Positions 9,305 through 16,840 of a stretch of 64,000 nt of DNA are shown piece after piece (position 1 is the first letter of the stretch; every line of letters starts with the position of its first letter). The position numbers and the translations under genes are program-made. The notes under the pieces were generated by a model that was not told the DNA's origin, searched no databases, and was given only the letters and a program-made list of their open reading frames with translations. This DNA comes from an uncultured Pelagibacteraceae bacterium (GTDB lineage: Bacteria; Pseudomonadota; Alphaproteobacteria; Pelagibacterales; Pelagibacteraceae). The DNA is taken from positions 1-64,000 of the forward strand of contig CACCGT010000005.1 of the NCBI GenBank assembly GCA_902545635.1. Reading direction: 5' to 3'.

Positions 9305-10172
9305 AAATATCTTTTAAATATATAAATACAGCAATCCATATTAAAATAAAACTAACTAACTGATTTATGTTGAATTGCTCATTATAAATAAAAAAACCAA
9401 GTATAAATTGTAAAGTAGGAGTTATATAAAAAATCATCCCAGCAGGACCTAGTCCTGACAATTCAACACCTCTCACATAAAGAAAAAGGGGAATCACTGT
9501 CATTGGCCCTGCCAGCATTAATAACGGCATCAATGAAGGATTTGATAAACTGAAATCGTTATGATTATTAATGCTTATAAAATAAAACGATATTAATACG
9601 AATGGAAGTAAGTATAAACTTTCTATAAAGAGACCAATATCTGTTTCGACATTAATTTTTTTTCTAAATAAGTTATAAAAACTCCAACTGAAAGCAACAA
9701 TTAAACCTACCCACGGTATAGATTTAAAGTCTAGTAATAATAGATATAAGACAGAAATAATTACAATAAAAATTGAAATTTTACCTTTTTTTGTAATTGG
9801 TTCTTTGAAAAAAAAATTACCTAAAAAAACACTTATAATTGGCATTATAAAATAACCAAAGCTGGCTTCAATTATTTTATCCTGACTAACAGCGTAGATC
9901 CAGACACCCCAATTAATAAAAATTAGAAAACCTGAGATGAAAAGAATAAATAATTTTTTTTTATCATTAATAATTTTTATAAAAATACTCCATTTTGAAA
10001 ATAAAAATGTAGTCAGTATTAGTACAAAAGTTGTCCATACACTTCTGTGAATTAATACTTCAATGTGTCCAGCAAAAGAAATATATTTAAAGTATATAAC
10101 TCCAAAAAAACCCCACCAAAAAGAACCAAGAGATGTTAACAATATACCTTTATTAAAATTTTTTTTGTTCAT
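9291..10172 (-). CDS. rarD: EamA/DMT family permease, RarD type
   Basis: Drug/metabolite transporter superfamily protein of 293 residues with about ten predicted membrane segments in two repeats. The N-terminal G-I-L-L-T-S-L-G-S-F-W-W-G and central W-V-G-L-I-V-A-F-S-W-S-F-Y-N-L-F-R-K match the RarD subfamily. The substrate is unknown; RarD has been linked to chloramphenicol sensitivity in other bacteria, but export of a metabolite is equally possible. It is divergently oriented from the tRNA-Ser fragment at 10257, with an 84-base gap that must contain both promoters. Confidence 0.85.
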   Translation of the reverse strand: MNKKNFNKGILLTSLGSFWWGFFGVIYFKYISFAGHIEVLIHRSVWTTFVLILTTFLFSKWSIFIKIINDKKKLFILFISGFLIFINWGVWIYAVSQDKIIEASFGYFIMPIISVFLGNFFFKEPITKKGKISIFIVIISVLYLLLLDFKSIPWVGLIVAFSWSFYNLFRKKINVETDIGLFIESLYLLPFVLISFYFISINNHNDFSLSNPSLMPLLMLAGPMTVIPLFLYVRGVELSGLGPAGMIFYITPTLQFILGFFIYNEQFNINQLVSFILIWIAVFIYLKDIYEKN

Positions 10173-10256
10173 TTTTAAATTTTTGAATATTTTGACTTAC
10201 TACTTAAGTCATTTTATTGTTGAAATATATATTAATAATAATAAAACCTTGGTCAC

Positions 10257-10295
10257 GGAGAGATGGCTGAGCGGTTGAAAGCACCGGTCTTGAAA
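10257..10295 (+). pseudogene. 5' half of tRNA-Ser (left attachment remnant)
   Basis: This stretch is identical to the first 39 bases of the intact tRNA-Ser at 11690: acceptor 5' strand, D arm, and anticodon stem and loop to C-T-T-G-A-A-A. Beyond 10295 it diverges at once, so no anticodon 3' strand, variable arm, T arm or CCA exists. The 40 bases upstream match the intact copy at 31 of 40 positions without gaps, so a related promoter is duplicated too. It may still be transcribed as a tRNA half. It is probably the original host 5' half, with the downstream copy restoring the gene. Confidence 0.85.
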
Positions 10296-10412
10296 TTCCA
10301 AGTAACCCCCACCCCCTTTAAGACGATCCACATACTTATCAAGTCATTGCTTACTTTTTGAAATTTAGCTTTTAAGAAAAACGCACCATTATTAGCTTGC
10401 CTAAACTACAAA

Positions 10413-10434
10413 ACTAGAAGCAAACTAGAAGCAA
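10413..10434. repeat. Left pair of 11-bp direct repeats (arm-site-like)
   Basis: Two tandem copies of ACTAGAAGCAA occur at 10413-10423 and 10424-10434, 118 bases inside the left tRNA half and 3 bases after the stop of the 69-residue gene. A near-identical pair lies at the other end of the cargo (11594-11615) in the same orientation. Paired 11-bp direct repeats on both sides of an attachment core are the layout of integrase arm-type sites. A different role, such as an operator, cannot be excluded. Confidence 0.6.
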
Positions 10435-10437
10435 GGA

Positions 10438-10647
10438 TTATTTATTTTTTTTCAAGTTAACCATCATTAATCCAAATATGATTAATATAATTATGTAAAT
10501 GAAACCTTTTCCAACCTGAAATACATTATCTCCAAATCCATCAGGATCCAAAGAAAATGCCAAAGTACCTAATAATATTAAACCTAAAAAAAATAAAAAA
10601 TTTACATTGTAATCTTTTTTATTATTTTTCTTTTTTCTATCTTTCAT
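10438..10647 (-). CDS. Small two-helix membrane protein in the tRNA-Ser element
   Basis: A 69-residue protein I do not recognise. It has a Lys/Asn-rich N-terminus, a membrane segment around residues 16-32, a short polar loop containing D-P-D-G-F-G-D, a second membrane segment around residues 47-63, and a basic tail. It follows the HNH gene with no intergenic base: the HNH stop ends at 10648 and this ATG is at 10647, so the two are almost certainly cotranslated. It may be a membrane partner of the HNH protein. Function unknown. Confidence 0.65.
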   Translation of the reverse strand: MKDRKKKNNKKDYNVNFLFFLGLILLGTLAFSLDPDGFGDNVFQVGKGFIYIIILIIFGLMMVNLKKNK

Positions 10648-11565
10648 TTATACATCTTTTCCTAACTCCTCAAGCCTATCTATTACCTTATTGTAATTAT
10701 AATTTTGTTGTTTACAAAAAATTCTTAAGGTGAGATCAGATTTTTTTTCATTACAATTATTACAAATTAAGACCATATTTTGTAATGTGCTTAGTCCACC
10801 TTTACTAACCGGATAAATATGATCAGCAACTGCTTTGGTTGGTGTTTTTTTTCTATTACAATAAGGACAGTTCCAATTATTATACTCTACTGACTTTAAT
10901 AGTCTTTTTCTCACAATTTTTGATCCATCTCGTATTCTACCTTCGTAAGCTTCAATCTTTGCTACTCTTTCTCTTTGCTTCGCTCTTTCTTGAAGATCCG
11001 GTAATTTTTGACTTACACTTGATAAAAACTCCTCTTCTTTATCAAGTTCAATAATTTCTTTAAAAATGTTATTTATCTTTTTTTCTATACTTTTTTTACT
11101 TGTTCTTTTTTTTTTATAATAATTGATGGCTATTTTATTTTGTGCTCTTCTCAATGCTTTTTGATATTTTTCATTATCTTGATCACGAGTAGTCAAAAAA
11201 GAAAAAATATTATCTATAAAACCAGAAACCATAGGAGAAAAAATTATTAAGAACCAAGAATTAGCAAACGATACATTTGGCAATGTCCAAAAATATATTA
11301 ATGCTGCATTAGGAAGAACTAATGAAACTATTAATAAAAAATCAAAACCTCTTTCTAAATGTTTAACATTGTTTTTTGCTTCTTCTCTACAATAATTTAT
11401 TTCTTGTGCTATGATTAATTCTAAATCTTCTTTTTTCTTCTCTAAATTTTCTTTTAAATCAATTATATTATCAATTTCTTTATCTAATTCTTTTTCTAAT
11501 ATTTTAAGTTTACCGTATGGAAATGCTCCATATTTACCAACATTAAATCTAGATCTTTTAGCCAT
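10648..11565 (-). CDS. HNH endonuclease-like protein with coiled coils and membrane hairpin
   Basis: 305 residues. Residues about 20-55 are a charged helical segment likely to form a coiled coil; about 72-118 contain two hydrophobic segments; about 125-205 are again long and charged. The C-terminus is an HNH nuclease module with zinc-type cysteine pairs: C-P-Y-C near 234, the H of D-H-I-Y-P-V-S-K-G-G near 249, and C-N-N-C near 268. A nuclease tethered to the membrane by its N-terminal half is unusual. It could be a homing nuclease tied to the tRNA-Ser insertion or a defence effector. Family membership of the HNH module is clear; the role is not. Confidence 0.8.
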   Translation of the reverse strand: MAKRSRFNVGKYGAFPYGKLKILEKELDKEIDNIIDLKENLEKKKEDLELIIAQEINYCREEAKNNVKHLERGFDFLLIVSLVLPNAALIYFWTLPNVSFANSWFLIIFSPMVSGFIDNIFSFLTTRDQDNEKYQKALRRAQNKIAINYYKKKRTSKKSIEKKINNIFKEIIELDKEEEFLSSVSQKLPDLQERAKQRERVAKIEAYEGRIRDGSKIVRKRLLKSVEYNNWNCPYCNRKKTPTKAVADHIYPVSKGGLSTLQNMVLICNNCNEKKSDLTLRIFCKQQNYNYNKVIDRLEELGKDV

Positions 11566-11593
11566 AAATAAACTAATAGGATTTTATAGGATA

Positions 11594-11615
11594 ACTAGAA
11601 GTAAACTAGAAGCAA
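11594..11615. repeat. Right pair of 11-bp direct repeats (arm-site-like)
   Basis: ACTAGAAGTAA (11594-11604) is followed directly by ACTAGAAGCAA (11605-11615), matching the left pair except for one base. It lies 28 bases upstream of the HNH start codon and 70 bases before the right 43-bp core repeat. In a circular form of the element, the two pairs would flank a single tRNA-half core, as expected for an attP site. Because it is in the HNH gene's promoter region it could also bind a regulator. Confidence 0.6.
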
Positions 11616-11689
11616 AACAAAAATTCATTAAAAATTTTAGTCTGTTTTTTTGTTGAATTTTAATATTATACTTATAAAACCTTGCTCAC

Positions 11690-11779
11690 GGAGAGATGGC
11701 TGAGCGGTTGAAAGCACCGGTCTTGAAAACCGGCAAAGGGGCAACTCTTTCCTGGGTTCGAATCCCAGTCTCTCCGCCA
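11690..11779 (+). tRNA. tRNA-Ser(UGA)
   Basis: A 90-base gene folds as a class II tRNA. The acceptor stem pairs GGAGAGA (11690-11696) with TCTCTCC (11769-11775), followed by discriminator G and encoded CCA. The anticodon stem pairs CCGGT with ACCGG around the loop C-T-T-G-A-A-A, giving anticodon TGA. A long variable arm and the T loop G-G-T-T-C-G-A-A follow. Its 5' half is duplicated at 10257. Since that first copy is truncated, this is the functional gene. sdhE ends 2 bases away on the other strand. Confidence 0.97.
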
Positions 11780-11780
11780 T

Positions 11781-12026
11781 TCATTTAAAATCGATCAATA
11801 ATTTTAAAAGTTTGTTATTTTTGAAAGATTTTTCTTTTTTTGAAATTTTAATTATATCCTCATCATTCATGTTAACTAATGTATTAAGATCTTTTAAATC
11901 ATCTATTGATAATGTATCGATAATCGATTTTACAAAAGTGCTTATAAATATATCCATTTCTTTTGTTCCTCTATATTGAGATCTATAAATAATTTTATTT
12001 ATTAAATTTTGTTTATTTGAATTCAT
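11781..12026 (-). CDS. sdhE: Succinate dehydrogenase assembly factor SdhE
   Basis: 81-residue protein of the SdhE/Sdh5 family (formerly DUF339), which assists covalent FAD attachment to succinate dehydrogenase. The Y-R-G-T-K-E-M-D segment contains the conserved R-G-x-x-E motif needed for flavinylation. The small all-helical length is right. It is divergent from recG, the usual alphaproteobacterial arrangement, across 28 bases containing a long TA alternation. Confidence 0.88.
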   Translation of the reverse strand: MNSNKQNLINKIIYRSQYRGTKEMDIFISTFVKSIIDTLSIDDLKDLNTLVNMNDEDIIKISKKEKSFKNNKLLKLLIDFK

Positions 12027-12054
12027 TGCTTATAAACATATATATATATATTTA

Positions 12055-14097
12055 ATGAGTAATTTTGAATATTTATTGTCACCCATTGATAGAATTAAGG
12101 GTGTTGGTAAAAAAACATTAAGATCATTTAATAAAAAAAAAATATTTACAATTTTTGATCTATTGTGGCATTTGCCAGTATCAAAAATTGAAACTGCTGA
12201 GGATACAGAGATTGAAGATTTGCAAATAGGTAAGAATTACAACCTTAAAGTAAAACCCATTAAATATAATTTTCCACGGATTAGAAATTTACCTAATAAA
12301 GTCATATGTGAAAAAAATGGCGAAAGAATAGATTGTATTTTTTTTAATAGTTATGAAGGGTATATAAGAAAATTACTGCCTTTAAATGAGGAAACTATAA
12401 TTAGTGGTAAAGCAAATAATTTTAGAAACAAATTTCAATTTGTTAACCCAAGACTAGTAAAATCAAATAACTCAGTATTAATAGACGATGAAAATAAATA
12501 TAGCCTCACAGAAGGTTTAACATTGAATAAATATAATCAAATAATAAATAGTGTTTTTCAAAATTTACCTGATTTAGATGAGTGGTTACCCAAGGAAATA
12601 TCTAATTTGTTTGATAATGTATCATGGAAGGAGTGTGTTATTAAAATTCATAAGGAAGAAATCACAAAAGTTAAAGATACAAAATATTTCAGAAGACTTG
12701 TATTTGATGAAATTTTTGCAAATTTTTTACTTTCTTCAGATATAAGAAGTAAAATTAAAAAAATTAAAAAAAAAAATAAAACTTTAGACACCAAATATCA
12801 AAATAAAATAATCAATAATTTAAAATTCAAACTTACAGATGACCAAATATCTGCATTAAAAAATATAAATAAAGATATGGAGTCCAAACAAAAAATGTTT
12901 AGATTGCTACAAGGTGATGTAGGGTCAGGAAAAACAATAGTCGCTGTAATATCAGCCTTAAATGCCATAAGAGCTGGCTACCAGGTTGCAATAATGGCTC
13001 CTACTGAAATATTAGCAATTCAACATTATAAGTTTATATTAGAAAATTTTAAAGATTTTTGTAGTCCTGAAATATTAACTGGAAAAATAGAGTATAAAAA
13101 AAGAAAAAAAATTTTAAACGATCTTTTAAAAAATAAGATTAATATTTTAATTGGTACACATTCTCTCTTCCAAGAAAAAATTACTTATTTTAATTTAGGA
13201 TTAATAATTATAGATGAACAACATAAATTTGGAGTTAATCAAAGAAAAAAGCTTTCAGATAAAGGAGGTAAAGATTGTGATGTGCTAGTAATGTCTGCAA
13301 CACCTATACCCAGAACAATGATGATGACAATCTATGGAGATATGGACATTTCTTTAATTAAAACTAAACCAAAAAATAGACAGCCAACAAAAACTTATAG
13401 TAAAAACGAAACAAAAATTAATGAAGTTATTAACTTTATTAAAGCTGAAATATCAAAAGATAATCAAGTATTCTGGGTTTGTCCTTTGATAAAAGAGTCA
13501 AAAAAAATGGATCATCAATCTACTACAGAAAAATATAAATATTTGAGTAAAATTTTTAAAGATAAGGTTGATATAATTCATGGAGCGATGGGAAAAGAAG
13601 AAAAAGACAATGTTTTGAATAAATTTAATGATAGAAATATTGATATATTAGTTTCGACTACGGTAATAGAGGTCGGAATTGATTTTCCCAATGCAAACGT
13701 AATTGTTATTGAAAATTCAAATAAGTATGGGTTATCACAACTGCATCAATTAAGAGGCCGTGTGGGCAGAGGCAACAAAGAGTCAACATGTATACTGATG
13801 TTTAAGACTGGACTAAGTGAAAATGCTCGTAAAAGAATTACAATACTCAAAAACTCTAATGATGGTTTTAAAATTGCTGAAGAAGATTTAAAAATAAGAG
13901 GATATGGTGATATTTTAGGATTTAAACAGAGCGGTTTAAAAAAATATAACTTAGCAGATCCAATTCAGCATGAAGATCTATTCAAAGTTGCTGAGAAAGA
14001 AATTAAAAAAATTGAAAAAAAAAATATCAAAATAAAAAATTTTAATAAGCTTATTAAACTATATGATAAAGTAGCTGTAATTAATGACACTATTTAG
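12055..14097 (+). CDS. recG: ATP-dependent DNA helicase RecG
   Basis: Superfamily 2 helicase that remodels stalled replication forks and Holliday junctions. The N-terminal wedge domain (about residues 1-200) is followed by the helicase core: Walker A G-D-V-G-S-G-K-T near residue 290, D-E-Q-H near residue 397, S-A-T-P-I-P-R-T, and Q-L-R-G-R-V-G-R-G near residue 565. At 680 residues it is full length. The 3' end overlaps the convergent DUF502 gene by 8 bases. Confidence 0.97.
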   Translation: MSNFEYLLSPIDRIKGVGKKTLRSFNKKKIFTIFDLLWHLPVSKIETAEDTEIEDLQIGKNYNLKVKPIKYNFPRIRNLPNKVICEKNGERIDCIFFNSYEGYIRKLLPLNEETIISGKANNFRNKFQFVNPRLVKSNNSVLIDDENKYSLTEGLTLNKYNQIINSVFQNLPDLDEWLPKEISNLFDNVSWKECVIKIHKEEITKVKDTKYFRRLVFDEIFANFLLSSDIRSKIKKIKKKNKTLDTKYQNKIINNLKFKLTDDQISALKNINKDMESKQKMFRLLQGDVGSGKTIVAVISALNAIRAGYQVAIMAPTEILAIQHYKFILENFKDFCSPEILTGKIEYKKRKKILNDLLKNKINILIGTHSLFQEKITYFNLGLIIIDEQHKFGVNQRKKLSDKGGKDCDVLVMSATPIPRTMMMTIYGDMDISLIKTKPKNRQPTKTYSKNETKINEVINFIKAEISKDNQVFWVCPLIKESKKMDHQSTTEKYKYLSKIFKDKVDIIHGAMGKEEKDNVLNKFNDRNIDILVSTTVIEVGIDFPNANVIVIENSNKYGLSQLHQLRGRVGRGNKESTCILMFKTGLSENARKRITILKNSNDGFKIAEEDLKIRGYGDILGFKQSGLKKYNLADPIQHEDLFKVAEKEIKKIEKKNIKIKNFNKLIKLYDKVAVINDTI

Positions 14098-14713
14098 TTT
14101 TGGTTTCCGAAGTTCCGGCTGAAACTATGAATTTTGAGGCTTCCTCAAATGACATATCTAAATAAACTATTTCATTCTTAGGAAACATTAATAAAAATCC
14201 ACTAGTTGGGTTTGGAGTAGTTGGAACAAATACATTAACTAAATCTGTGTTTGTTTTTTTGGATATCTCACCTTTATTTTCCTTTGTTGCAAAACCAACA
14301 GCCCAAGTTCCCTTTCTTGGGTATTGTACTAAAACAACGCTTTTTTTTGATCCTTTTTTAGGTGCAAAAGTCTCTGTCATTTGTCCAATAGCTGAGTAAA
14401 TGGTTCTTAAAATTGGTATTTTTTTTAATAAATCATTAAACAATTGTAAAAATTTTTTTCCAATAAAAGAAAGAGACAATCCACCAACTATAGTAATAAT
14501 TATTACTGATAATAAAATTTCCAACCCTGGTATTGCAAAAGGTAAATAATTATTAGGGTTTATTCCAGGAGGAATTAACTTAGATGAAATTGAGATAAAA
14601 AAAGTAGTTAAATATAATGTGATACCAATAGGAACTAAAACAACAATACCTGTAATAAAGTAGTTTCTCAGCCTAGCTACAAATGAGATTCTTTTTCTTC
14701 TAAATTTAGACAT
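14090..14713 (-). CDS. DUF502 family inner-membrane protein
   Basis: 207-residue protein with two membrane segments (about residues 15-37 and 57-80), preceded by a basic R-R-K-R N-terminus. The P-I-G-I-T-L-Y-L-T-T motif, the P-I-L-R-T-I-Y-S-A-I-G-Q segment and the P-T-T-P-N-P-T-S-G-F-L-L motif are characteristic of DUF502. Biochemical function is unknown in the family; the soluble C-terminal part may lie against the membrane. The gene is next to recG in many Alphaproteobacteria. Confidence 0.85.
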   Translation of the reverse strand: MSKFRRKRISFVARLRNYFITGIVVLVPIGITLYLTTFFISISSKLIPPGINPNNYLPFAIPGLEILLSVIIITIVGGLSLSFIGKKFLQLFNDLLKKIPILRTIYSAIGQMTETFAPKKGSKKSVVLVQYPRKGTWAVGFATKENKGEISKKTNTDLVNVFVPTTPNPTSGFLLMFPKNEIVYLDMSFEEASKFIVSAGTSETKTK

Positions 14714-14760
14714 ATCTATTAATTGATTATAAAATACATGTAATATAAATATTATTAAAA

Positions 14761-15582
14761 GTGAATAGAAGAAATTTTATATATTTGATGGGTTGTGGCT
14801 GTCTTTCTGCTGGTTTTCATGCTTGTACTACCGCACCTATAACAGAAAGAAAGCAATTAAAATTAATTTCAGAATCACAATTAAATGCTCATGCTGCCAA
14901 AGCATATGAGCAAGTAAAAAAAAAGGCAAAATTAAGTGATGATAAAGATAGTTTGAATAAAATAATAGAAATCGGATCTAAAATTGAAAAATCTATTTCA
15001 GAATATTTTTATAGAAACGACATGGTTGATCCGACGGCAAACTTTGAATGGGAATATATTTTAATTGATAATAAAAAAATTAAAAATGCTTGGTGTATGC
15101 CAGGTGGTAAAATTGCATTTTATACAGGAATGTTGGATATTACAAAAAATGATGATGGTTTAGCAGCTGTTATGGGACACGAAATTGCACATGCGGTTGC
15201 TAAACATTCTGTCGAAAGAGCTAGTAGAACAAGATTGTTAAATACAACAACAGGAATTATTGATATTGCGACTGGAGGAAAATTATCTCAAGTTAACAAA
15301 ACTACAGGCATGAATACTGTAGGAATTATATCTCAAATTGGAATAATGAACCCTTTTACTAGAAAACAAGAAAGTGAAGCCGATTATTTAGGATTAATTT
15401 TCTCATCCTTATCTGGATATGACATAAGAGAAACAAGTAAAATATGGGAAAGAATGAAAAAAGCGAATAAAGGAAAAGAGCCAGCTGAATTCCTTAGCAC
15501 CCATCCTTCTAACGATAGAAGAATTAATCAAATAAATAACTGGATGAATGAAATTATTTTGAAATATCCACCAATCGCCTGA
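14761..15582 (+). CDS. M48 family metallopeptidase, Tat-type lipoprotein
   Basis: Zinc peptidase of the BepA/LoiP type involved in envelope quality control. The start is GTG. The N-terminus M-N-R-R-N-F-I-Y-L-M has adjacent arginines followed by a hydrophobic stretch, then F-H-A-C, so it may use Tat export and then be lipidated. H-E-I-A-H at residues 140-144 is the zinc motif and E-S-E-A-D supplies the third ligand. The 273-residue length lacks the TPR domain of BepA. tRNA-Lys lies 3 bases downstream on the opposite strand. Confidence 0.88.
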   Translation: MNRRNFIYLMGCGCLSAGFHACTTAPITERKQLKLISESQLNAHAAKAYEQVKKKAKLSDDKDSLNKIIEIGSKIEKSISEYFYRNDMVDPTANFEWEYILIDNKKIKNAWCMPGGKIAFYTGMLDITKNDDGLAAVMGHEIAHAVAKHSVERASRTRLLNTTTGIIDIATGGKLSQVNKTTGMNTVGIISQIGIMNPFTRKQESEADYLGLIFSSLSGYDIRETSKIWERMKKANKGKEPAEFLSTHPSNDRRINQINNWMNEIILKYPPIA

Positions 15583-15585
15583 TGT

Positions 15586-15661
<76 letters not shown>

Positions 15662-15711
15662 AACAAGGAAATTCTTATATTGATTTTTTAATATTTGGCA
15701 ATGGTAAAAAT

Positions 15712-16830
15712 TTACAAAATATTAATATACTTATCATGAAATTGTTCAAAAGTTCCCAATTTAATATTTTTTCTAATTTCATACATGAGTTCTTGGTAAA
15801 AATTAATATTATTTAGGGTCAAAATCATTGAGGCTAACATTTCATTAGTATTTTGTAGGTGATTCAAATAATTTTTTGAATACTTGTTTAAATCAAATTT
15901 TGACACATTGCTATCTAGAGGTGTATTGTCAAATTTGTTTTCAGAATTTCTAATTTGAATTCTTCCGTTCCATGTGAAAGCCAATCCTGTTCTTCCTGAC
16001 CTGGTTGGCAAAACACAATCAAACATATCAATACCTCTTTTGACTGCTCCCAATATATCTGATGGTGTTCCTACACCCATTAAATATCTTGGTTTATCTT
16101 CTGGTAAGTAGTCTTTAATACCATCTAAAACATCAAACATTTCCTTTTGAGTTTCCCCAACAGCTAAACCTCCAATTGCGTATCCGTCAAATTTTATGTT
16201 AATTAATTTTTTTAAAGACTCAATTCTAAGATCATTGAACAAACCTCCTTGAACAATACCAAACAAAGCTTTATGTGGGTTATTTCCAAATTCATCCTTA
16301 GATCTTTTTGCCCATTCTGTAGATAATTCCATAGAATTTTTAATTTTATTGTAATCTTTTGTATTTTTTGGACACTCATCCATTACCATAACAATATCTG
16401 AATTAAGTTTTTTTTGAATTTTAATACTTTCCTCAGGACTTAAGATGAATGTTTTTCCGTCTATATGAGATTGAAAAATTGCTCCTTTGTCTCTGTCGAT
16501 TTTGTTAAATTTAGATAAAGACATAACTTGATAGCCTCCTGAGTCTGTTAAGATAGGAAGTTTACAATTCATAAACTTGTGAAGACCACCAACTGCCTCG
16601 ATTCTTTCAGTGCCAGGCCTAATCATTAAGTGATATGTATTTGAAAGAATAATTTGACTACCAGTCTTTATAATATCATCAATAAAAACACCTTTCACAG
16701 TCGCCTGAGTTCCTACAGGCATAAATGCAGGTGTATCTATTTCTCCACGATGAGTATGGATTAATCCAACACGATAATTTTTGTTTTGATGTTTTACGCT
16801 AAAAGAAAAATTCTTTTTTATGTCATCCAT
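15712..16830 (-). CDS. tgt: Queuine tRNA-ribosyltransferase without zinc ligands
   Basis: Exchanges guanine 34 of certain tRNAs for the queuosine precursor. The D-S-G-G-Y-Q-V-M-S-L motif, G-G-L-A-V-G-E and the nucleophile region M-F-D-C-V-L-P-T-R are conserved. In E. coli the C-terminal part has P-L-D-x-x-C-D-C-x-x-C and a later H that bind zinc. Here the aligned segment is P-L-D-S-N-V-S-K-F-D-L and the later position is L-N-N, so all three Cys and the His are replaced. The fold otherwise continues (Y-L-N-H-L, then F-Y-Q-E-L-M). The catalytic assignment remains strong; a zinc-independent structure is inferred. Confidence 0.93.
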   Translation of the reverse strand: MDDIKKNFSFSVKHQNKNYRVGLIHTHRGEIDTPAFMPVGTQATVKGVFIDDIIKTGSQIILSNTYHLMIRPGTERIEAVGGLHKFMNCKLPILTDSGGYQVMSLSKFNKIDRDKGAIFQSHIDGKTFILSPEESIKIQKKLNSDIVMVMDECPKNTKDYNKIKNSMELSTEWAKRSKDEFGNNPHKALFGIVQGGLFNDLRIESLKKLINIKFDGYAIGGLAVGETQKEMFDVLDGIKDYLPEDKPRYLMGVGTPSDILGAVKRGIDMFDCVLPTRSGRTGLAFTWNGRIQIRNSENKFDNTPLDSNVSKFDLNKYSKNYLNHLQNTNEMLASMILTLNNINFYQELMYEIRKNIKLGTFEQFHDKYINIL

Positions 16831-16840
16831 CCATTAAAAT

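Larger units (their letters stand above)
10253..11728. mobile_element. Small integrative element in tRNA-Ser (no integrase)
   Basis: A 43-bp perfect direct repeat (10253-10295 and 11686-11728) encloses a 1,433-bp unit. The repeat covers the 5' half of tRNA-Ser to the end of the anticodon loop. The left copy is broken after that point; the right copy continues into a complete tRNA. Inside are two minus-strand genes (membrane protein and HNH protein) and, just inside each junction, a pair of 11-bp direct repeats. This matches the attL-cargo-attR layout of a tyrosine-recombinase element, but no integrase gene is present. It could be a satellite mobilised in trans, a decayed prophage, or a homing-endonuclease island. 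The structure is seen directly; mobility is inferred. Confidence 0.72.

Noticed and set aside
12027..12054. TA-alternating run between sdhE and recG as a special regulatory site
   Set aside because: Such runs are expected by chance in a very A/T-rich divergent promoter region.
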